Shown: one piece after another, positions 7,253-11,938 of the stretch | How positions within the stretch are numbered: the first letter of the stretch is position 1 | Layout: each line of letters starts with the position of its first letter | NCBI GenBank assembly: GCA_017467985.1 | Contig: JAFUJY010000269.1 | Span: 1-11,938, forward strand | Direction: 5' to 3' | Source of the DNA: Bacillota bacterium | GTDB taxonomy: Bacteria > Bacillota > Clostridia > Lachnospirales > Bianqueaceae | Length of the DNA stretch: 11,938 nucleotides | The notes under the pieces: model-generated | Database searches by the model: none | What the model was told of the DNA's origin: nothing | The model's input: the letters and a program-made list of their open reading frames with translations, nothing else | Made by a program: the position numbers and the translations under genes

Positions 7253-7313
7253 CGTAGGACAAAATGCAATCATTTCTTTGTTTTTTATTATAATTCTTGC
7301 ATTTTGTCCTACG
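7253..7313. repeat. Perfect 17-bp inverted repeat between divergent promoters
   Basis: CGTAGGACAAAATGCAA (7253-7269) is repeated in inverse orientation at 7297-7313, with a 27-base AT-rich spacer. Arm centres are 44 bases apart, close to four DNA turns. It lies between the rhamnosidase promoter and the ribbon-helix-helix gene promoter and inside neither predicted transcript, so a protein-binding double operator is more likely than an RNA hairpin. A short mobile-element remnant is an alternative. Confidence 0.75.
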
Positions 7314-7357
7314 GTTTTAAAACGCAGCAACTCCGCTCACGCAATTATATAAAACGA

Positions 7358-7386
7358 TTGACAAATTCCCCATTTTATTGTACAAT
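7358..7386 (+). promoter_or_regulatory. Strong sigma-A promoter for the ribbon-helix-helix gene
   Basis: Perfect -35 TTGACA (7358-7363) and TACAAT (7381-7386), spaced 17. Transcription should start near 7393, after the in-frame ATG at 7389, which rules that codon out as the main start and supports ATG 7410. Confidence 0.85.
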
Positions 7387-7409
7387 CAATGTTGAAAGAA
7401 GGTGTTATT

Positions 7410-8057
7410 ATGACCAAGAATATGTATAGCTTGATTTTGACCGACGCTGTGGTGGAGCGTATTGATCGCCTGGCCTATGAAAAGGGCATCAGCCGCTCCC
7501 AGATGATCGACCATCTGCTGGCCAAGGAGGTGGGCCTCTCTACTCCCGAGCAGCAGACCCGTCTGATTGTACGCCACACCGCCGACCGTATGAGCGCCGC
7601 CACCCCCGCCCTGCAGATGCACGTACGTTCTGATCAGGGCAGCATAGAAGTGGCCACCTATGTCAAGTTCAAATATAATCCCAGCATCAAGTACAGCTTT
7701 GATATCATCAACAACCAGGGCCGTCCCTTTGGAATTCTGAAAGTATCCTCCCGCTCCACTTCAGCAGACCTGCGGGGCCATCTGGATGCTTTTTTACAGT
7801 TGCTGGCCGCCATCGATCAACAATATATGCAGCTATTTATGATCTCCAACCAAAATGAAGACGTCACCGGGCGTTTCCTGCGCACCATCGGTCTGCCCCG
7901 TCTCTTTGAAAAAACAGATGATCCCGAGGTCATTGCCGAGCGTCTTAGCCGCTGGATCTTACTCATTGACGATGCCATGCAGGCCTACTTCAATGCACTC
8001 TGGTCCCCCCTGCGCCAGCAGGAAGTCCTAAATATCTATCTAAAAAACACAACTTAA
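7410..8057 (+). CDS. Ribbon-helix-helix (CopG-like) protein with unknown C-terminal domain
   Basis: A 215-residue soluble protein. Residues 5-42 fit a ribbon-helix-helix DNA-binding fold: a short strand (MYSLILTD), helix AVVERIDRLAYEKG, a turn ISRSQ, and helix MIDHLLAKEVG. This resembles CopG/Arc-type regulators. Residues 70-120 look like a small beta-sheet region with YVKFKYNP and FGILKVSSRSTS, and 118-213 are mostly helical (LDAFLQLLAAID, RWILLIDDAMQAYFNAL). I do not recognise this C-terminal domain; it could sense a ligand or mediate oligomerisation. The start ATG 7410 is seven bases after GAAGG (7398-7402). No toxin gene follows, so a classical toxin-antitoxin pair is unlikely. It sits divergent from the rhamnosidase with an inverted repeat between, so it may regulate that intergenic region; this is inference. 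Confidence 0.65.
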   Translation: MTKNMYSLILTDAVVERIDRLAYEKGISRSQMIDHLLAKEVGLSTPEQQTRLIVRHTADRMSAATPALQMHVRSDQGSIEVATYVKFKYNPSIKYSFDIINNQGRPFGILKVSSRSTSADLRGHLDAFLQLLAAIDQQYMQLFMISNQNEDVTGRFLRTIGLPRLFEKTDDPEVIAERLSRWILLIDDAMQAYFNALWSPLRQQEVLNIYLKNTT

Positions 8058-8072
8058 TCTCTCTATCTCATA

Positions 8073-8139
8073 AAGGCAGAAAAAGCTCTGTTGCTGCACT
8101 TTCGCGTTAGCGTGTGCTGCAACAGAGCTTTTTGGCCTT
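8073..8139. terminator. Long bidirectional terminator between convergent genes
   Basis: AAAAAGCTCTGTTGC (8080-8094) pairs with GCAACAGAGCTTTTT (8119-8133). After a T-T mismatch, GCAC (8096-8099) pairs with GTGC-type 8114-8117. An outer AAGGC (8073-8077) pairs with GCCTT (8135-8139). The A and T runs give a U tract on both strands, ending the ribbon-helix-helix gene (+) and the TIR gene (-). The TIR stop codon (8138-8140) lies in the foot of the stem. Confidence 0.9.
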
Positions 8140-11053
8140 ATCTGGGCACTCTTATGTCGCTCCAGCTCCTGATTATATCCTCACAGAAACATCCGGCATA
8201 CTCAATCGTGCCATCCGCATGGACACCAATAGTACCATAACTGCCCGTGGCCAGACCCGCAATATCGGTCCACTCATCCACGTTACATTCACCGTTATTG
8301 TTGCGTCCTGTCCACTGTACTGTACCATCCGTACGCAGAGCCATCAGATGCTGGCCGCCGGCAATGTATCTTTCGATATTTTCCCATTCCCATTCATAGA
8401 ATGTATAGTTGCTATCCAACTGCAAGTGAATTACACCGTCTTTGGTTTTAGCCACAATCGAACCTCCGCACATATCGATGGATACGATATTCTTCATGCC
8501 TTCATATTTTTCGGCACTATTGCCGCCGCAGGTTACAATCGTACCATCCGCTTTCAGGCCTACAATACCACCACTGCCCGCGGCAATATCCACAATATCC
8601 GTCCAGCCGGCCACACCACTTCCATTATCCCAGCTGATGCCGGTATGGGCCACTGTCCCGTCTTTGCGCAGACCAAAGACCGCCCACTGTGTGGCTGCAA
8701 TGTCAATAATATTCTTCCAATCAGAAGTGTCGCAGTCTCCACACTCCCGCGTATCCTGACAAGCACACACCACCGTACCATCTGCTTTCAGGCCGATTGC
8801 GTGACAAACACCCAGATCCACCGCGATGATATCTTTCCATTCTTCTGTACCAATAATCGTACGGTTATACTCCGATGCTGCCACCACCGTACCATTGTTT
8901 TTGATGGCAATGGCGCCAAACCCATCCAGCACCACCGTCTCACGGTAAAAATGAATTTGCTCCCACAACTTATCGCTGCGTTCGCCTGCATCCTTGTAAT
9001 CATAAATGGCACCAAAGGCTACTGCTGCCCCTCCTATATTGCCGGATTCCTCCAAAACTTCCGCCTTCATGTACTTTACATAAGAGGCATCTTCCTCAGC
9101 GGATTCCAACAACGCAATGGCCGCTTCATAATCCCCCGCATCTGCCAAGGCACGGGCTTCATCTCGCAGCTGCTGGGGTTCGATAATGGTCTTCTGTACA
9201 AAGAACCAGGCCCCCACAGCCAGCACCACTAAAACAAAAATGGTGGAGGTGATGATCTTATTTCTGCGGCGGGCACGTTCCTGGCGCTCCGCCTCTTCAC
9301 GTTCCCGAAGATACTTTTCACGTTCCCGGGCCGCCTTTTCCTCCGCCGCCTTCTTGGCTGCCGCCTCCAGCTCCGTGATTCGCTTATCACATTCCTGAAT
9401 TAACGCGCGGCTATTCTTATACCCATCCATCCGAACCAGATCTTTGCGAATCACTTCCAGATCTGTCACGTCCAGACGACGATTCTCCAGCTTATCACAA
9501 ATGGAAATATAACATTTTTCCCGGTCTGCTTCTGCCTTACTGCGCAGATCGGACAGCTTTACATCCGCCTCCTTCAAAAAGGCTGCATAGCGTTCCTCGC
9601 GTCTCTTGGCATTATGTACTTCTTCACTTTGGGCCGCTTCGATTCGCTCCTCCATGGTATCAAACACTTTTTTCAGAGCACTTTCAAACTGAACCTGATC
9701 CTCACCAACGGCAAATTGCTGGGCACGGCTCAGCTGCTTATGTTCCTTCCACCACTGTTTTTCTGCGTCCAGCTGGGCACGGCGATCCTCCGCACAAGTA
9801 CGATAACTTAAATCATACTCATAAACGGCCTCAGCTTCTGCACCTTCCAGCCAGCCCGGCACCCGATTTTCCCGGACTTTTTGACGGATATAAGCATCCA
9901 TCTTCTCAATCTTAGGATAACGATAACTGGCAGACTCCCGCAATGCCAGCCGTTTCTCCGCCAGCGCAGTCAATGATGCACACTGTTCACCGGCCAAGGC
10001 CTTACCAATGTATGCACCGGCGCAACGGGCATCCTGATTCAGCGCCTGTTCAAAGAACTCATCCGCTTTCTTCCACTCTCTGTCTTCCAGAGCCATTTTA
10101 CCTCGTTCCAGCAACGCCTTCACATTGTTGCCGGTAACCGGCGTGGGGTCAGCCTTTTTGCGAGGAATGATCTTCTCAATACCTCGCATCAAATCCTGCA
10201 TGGCACCCACTTTGCCCATGTCCTGGGCCTGGAGCTTGGCAAACTCCCTGGGCAGATCCTCCGGATCCATCTTCTTATAACAGGCGATCAGATACTTCTT
10301 TGCCCCCTTGGCAATCAACTGCAGAAAACGGCTCCACTCGTTTTTTACCCAAACGGCGTTATAAAACTCATAATCCGTACCCACGGCCAGCATAACCTTC
10401 GCAGAGTTCAATGCCGCAAAGATATAGGGTTCATAAGCCATACCCAGCTTATCTTCCAGAGAGATTCTGGAGAAGAATACCCGGTATCCCCGATCAGTCA
10501 GTTCATTATAAATCGTCTCTGCCAGTTCACTGTCAATGGTACGCTCTTTGTTAAAATCTGTCTCTTTATAACAGATAAAAATGTCATAAGGCGCTTCTTG
10601 GGCGGATACTTCCAGTATCCCCTTACGCAGTTCTTCAATCGTCTTGGCTTCGTCCCGATATACCCGGCGAGCTACCACATCCGCATTTTCCAGAGCCTGT
10701 TCATAGTTGTCATCTTCCAATACGCTTTCAAAGGAAGAACGATGACAGGTGGGAATCTTTTTTCCGGTACCCGGGTCATCCACATATTCAATACCGTATT
10801 TACACAGTACCAGCCCCCAATAGGCCTCCGATTCCTCCGGGAAATCCGCTACGATACTCTCATAAATCCCCGCAGCCTTGTCAAATTCACACTTTACCCG
10901 CAAACGATTGGCCCGTTCAAACTGTACCAGCTTCTTTTCATTATCGCCGCTGGGCACGGTCTGGACTGTCCCACAATACTCACACTTGATGACGGACTCA
11001 CCCGGGATCAGCGTCAGCGGGCTGCCACACATTTTACATTTAATCACTGCCAT
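8138..11053 (-). CDS. Zinc-ribbon / TIR / transmembrane / RCC1-propeller receptor-like protein
   Basis: A 971-residue multidomain protein. In order: zinc ribbon with C6/C9 and C24/C27; helical, TPR-like region (about 40-150); TIR domain (about 154-295) starting YDIFICYKETD and containing LEDKLGMAYEPYIFAALNS, where Glu208 lines up with the catalytic Glu of NAD-cleaving TIRs such as SARM1; TPR-like helices (311-355); long charged helices and a coiled coil (about 470-598); RRRNK, then one membrane segment (about 600-619); TPR-like helices (629-695); and seven RCC1-type repeats (about 705-970). The repeats are marked by NGT/DGT/DGV turns at about 720, 758, 798, 836, 872, 909 and 947. Positive charge before the membrane segment predicts TIR inside and propeller outside. 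The start follows AAGGAGG in the 12-base gap after rlmH. Ligand and output are unknown; NADase signalling is inferred from the TIR family. Confidence 0.88.
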   Translation of the reverse strand: MAVIKCKMCGSPLTLIPGESVIKCEYCGTVQTVPSGDNEKKLVQFERANRLRVKCEFDKAAGIYESIVADFPEESEAYWGLVLCKYGIEYVDDPGTGKKIPTCHRSSFESVLEDDNYEQALENADVVARRVYRDEAKTIEELRKGILEVSAQEAPYDIFICYKETDFNKERTIDSELAETIYNELTDRGYRVFFSRISLEDKLGMAYEPYIFAALNSAKVMLAVGTDYEFYNAVWVKNEWSRFLQLIAKGAKKYLIACYKKMDPEDLPREFAKLQAQDMGKVGAMQDLMRGIEKIIPRKKADPTPVTGNNVKALLERGKMALEDREWKKADEFFEQALNQDARCAGAYIGKALAGEQCASLTALAEKRLALRESASYRYPKIEKMDAYIRQKVRENRVPGWLEGAEAEAVYEYDLSYRTCAEDRRAQLDAEKQWWKEHKQLSRAQQFAVGEDQVQFESALKKVFDTMEERIEAAQSEEVHNAKRREERYAAFLKEADVKLSDLRSKAEADREKCYISICDKLENRRLDVTDLEVIRKDLVRMDGYKNSRALIQECDKRITELEAAAKKAAEEKAAREREKYLREREEAERQERARRRNKIITSTIFVLVVLAVGAWFFVQKTIIEPQQLRDEARALADAGDYEAAIALLESAEEDASYVKYMKAEVLEESGNIGGAAVAFGAIYDYKDAGERSDKLWEQIHFYRETVVLDGFGAIAIKNNGTVVAASEYNRTIIGTEEWKDIIAVDLGVCHAIGLKADGTVVCACQDTRECGDCDTSDWKNIIDIAATQWAVFGLRKDGTVAHTGISWDNGSGVAGWTDIVDIAAGSGGIVGLKADGTIVTCGGNSAEKYEGMKNIVSIDMCGGSIVAKTKDGVIHLQLDSNYTFYEWEWENIERYIAGGQHLMALRTDGTVQWTGRNNNGECNVDEWTDIAGLATGSYGTIGVHADGTIEYAGCFCEDIIRSWSDIRVPR

Positions 11054-11065
11054 AAGAATTCCTCC

Positions 11066-11533
11066 TTATTTATGATACGGTTCTCCCTTCATAATCCGAA
11101 AGCACCGATATACCTGCTCTGCCAAAATCACCCGCATCAACTGATGGGGAAAGGTCAGTTTGGAAAAGCTCAGCTTTTCGTCCGCCCTGGCCACAACCTT
11201 GGGGGACAAACCGCAGGAGCCGCCAATAATAAATACGATGTGGGAATTGCCATGATTCATCAGATTTTCCATCCATTTGGACATCTCCACCGAATCCTTC
11301 TGCTTGCCTTCAATGCACAGGGCCACCACATAGGCGTGCTCGGGAAGCTTGCCCAGAATCCGGGCCCCTTCCTTTTCCAGGATCAGAGCCTCTTCTCCCT
11401 CGGCGGTCTTCTCATCTGCCACCTCGATGACGTCAAAATTAGTATACGCCAAAAGACGCTTGGCATACTCTGCCAAAGCGTCTTTGTAAAATTTCTCCTT
11501 AATTTTGCCTACACAGAGAATTGTGATCTTCAT
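11066..11533 (-). CDS. rlmH: 23S rRNA (pseudouridine1915-N3)-methyltransferase RlmH
   Basis: SAM-dependent SPOUT-class methyltransferase that methylates pseudouridine 1915 in helix 69 of 23S rRNA on assembled 70S ribosomes. The 155-residue length is close to the usual 155-159. It has the N-terminal MKITILCVGKIKEKFY, the central ALCIEGKQKDS, the SAM-binding knot loop FIIGGSCGLS (about 101-110), the LTFPHQLMRVILAEQVYR segment and the invariant C-terminus GEPYHK. Its ATG overlaps the murA stop codon (ATGA, 11530-11533), with an SD-like AAGGA inside the end of murA, which points to translational coupling. The stop is 12 bases before the TIR gene start. Confidence 0.96.
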   Translation of the reverse strand: MKITILCVGKIKEKFYKDALAEYAKRLLAYTNFDVIEVADEKTAEGEEALILEKEGARILGKLPEHAYVVALCIEGKQKDSVEMSKWMENLMNHGNSHIVFIIGGSCGLSPKVVARADEKLSFSKLTFPHQLMRVILAEQVYRCFRIMKGEPYHK

Positions 11534-11938
11534 CCCAGTTTTCCTTCAATAACAACGGGCTCCACGCCTGCACCTTCGCAGGTGATCTCGGCACCCAAAG
11601 CCACCAGCTTCTGTACCATAGACTCGTAACCACGATGGATATACTTCACATTGGTAATGGATGTAGTGCCTTCTGCAGCCAAACCGGCCAGAACCATGGC
11701 AGCGCCGCCACGCAGGTCAGTGGCTTCCACTTCACAGCCCTTGAGCTTCTCCACGCCCTTCACAACGGCAATACGACCATCCACCTTAATATCAGCGCCC
11801 ATCTTGGTGAGCTGAGTTACATACTGGAAACGACTCTCCCAAACATTTTCGGTGATGATACTGGTGCCACTGGCGACGGACATCAGCGTCATGAACTGCG
11901 GCTGCATGTCAGTGGGGAAGCCGGGATAGGGAGCGGTC
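11530..11938 (-). CDS. murA: UDP-N-acetylglucosamine 1-carboxyvinyltransferase (MurA), C-terminal part
   Basis: Only the last ~136 residues are in the window; the 5' part lies beyond the right edge. MurA transfers enolpyruvate from PEP to UDP-GlcNAc, the first committed step of peptidoglycan synthesis in the cytoplasm. The frame enters as TAPYPGFPTDMQPQFM, a classic MurA segment that contains the conserved Asp of the PTD motif. TDLRGGAAMVLAGLAAEG follows with the conserved Arg, then YIHRGYE and the end of the inside-out alpha/beta barrel. The catalytic Cys (Cys115 type) is outside the window. The ATG at 11907 is internal, not the start. The stop overlaps the rlmH start by four bases, so murA-rlmH-TIR form an apparent operon. 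Which of the two Firmicutes MurA paralogs this is cannot be told from the C-terminus. Confidence 0.94.
   Translation of the reverse strand, partial: TAPYPGFPTDMQPQFMTLMSVASGTSIITENVWESRFQYVTQLTKMGADIKVDGRIAVVKGVEKLKGCEVEATDLRGGAAMVLAGLAAEGTTSITNVKYIHRGYESMVQKLVALGAEITCEGAGVEPVVIEGKLG

Noticed and set aside
7389..7409. Upstream ATG start for the ribbon-helix-helix gene
   Set aside because: The predicted transcription start near 7393 lies after this ATG, and the SD fits ATG 7410.
8114..9232. Long plus-strand open frame opposite the RCC1 repeats
   Set aside because: Its repetitive look comes from the antisense of the DGT-type repeats; it starts inside the terminator and has no SD.
8138..11053. 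Thoeris defence system
   Set aside because: Only a TIR protein is present; no ThsA-like NAD-consuming effector (SIR2/SLOG or similar) lies in the window, and the architecture differs from ThsB.
10598..11629. Plus-strand open frame across TIR N-terminus, rlmH and murA
   Set aside because: It is antisense to three firmly identified genes and resembles no protein family.

Overview
The window looks like a chromosomal segment of a gut-type Firmicute, probably class Clostridia near Ruminococcaceae/Oscillospiraceae. The reasons are strong AAGGAGG ribosome binding sites, sigma-A promoters with 17-bp spacers, a stand-alone ECF folate S component, cytoplasmic GH29 and GH78 deoxysugar glycosidases, and a zinc-ribbon/TIR protein type that I recall as common in gut clostridia. 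This is inferred from gene content; there is no rRNA or other marker for exact placement.

Layout. Positions 1-130 hold the start of a leftward gene of unknown function that runs off the left edge. A divergent promoter at 194-222 drives a rightward pair: folT (255-857) and a GH29 alpha-L-fucosidase (872-2257). Next comes a small PD-(D/E)XK-like protein gene (2324-3043), whose promoter and ribosome binding site both lie inside a perfect 18-bp-arm palindrome (2281-2319). The gap 3044-3357 holds a weak hairpin, three degenerate 53-bp palindromic repeats and a bidirectional terminator. Leftward from 7179 to 3358 is an apparent two-gene unit: a GH78 alpha-L-rhamnosidase with an unusual C-terminal tail, then a CPBP membrane protease. 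A divergent intergenic region (7180-7409) carries two good promoters and a 17-bp-arm inverted repeat, and leads rightward into a ribbon-helix-helix protein of unknown target (7410-8057). A shared bidirectional terminator (8073-8139) separates it from a leftward operon read as murA (3' part), rlmH and a 971-residue TIR protein.

The most unusual gene is the 971-residue protein at 8138-11053. It has an N-terminal zinc ribbon, a TIR domain with the expected NADase glutamate, helical repeats, a charged coiled coil and one membrane segment, and then a C-terminal seven-repeat RCC1-like propeller. The charge pattern predicts TIR inside and propeller outside, like a one-piece receptor. It sits in a tight unit with the housekeeping genes murA and rlmH.

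Metabolically, the two glycosidases lack signal peptides. They should release L-fucose and L-rhamnose from imported oligosaccharides or glycosides, while FolT supplies folate using an energizing module encoded elsewhere.
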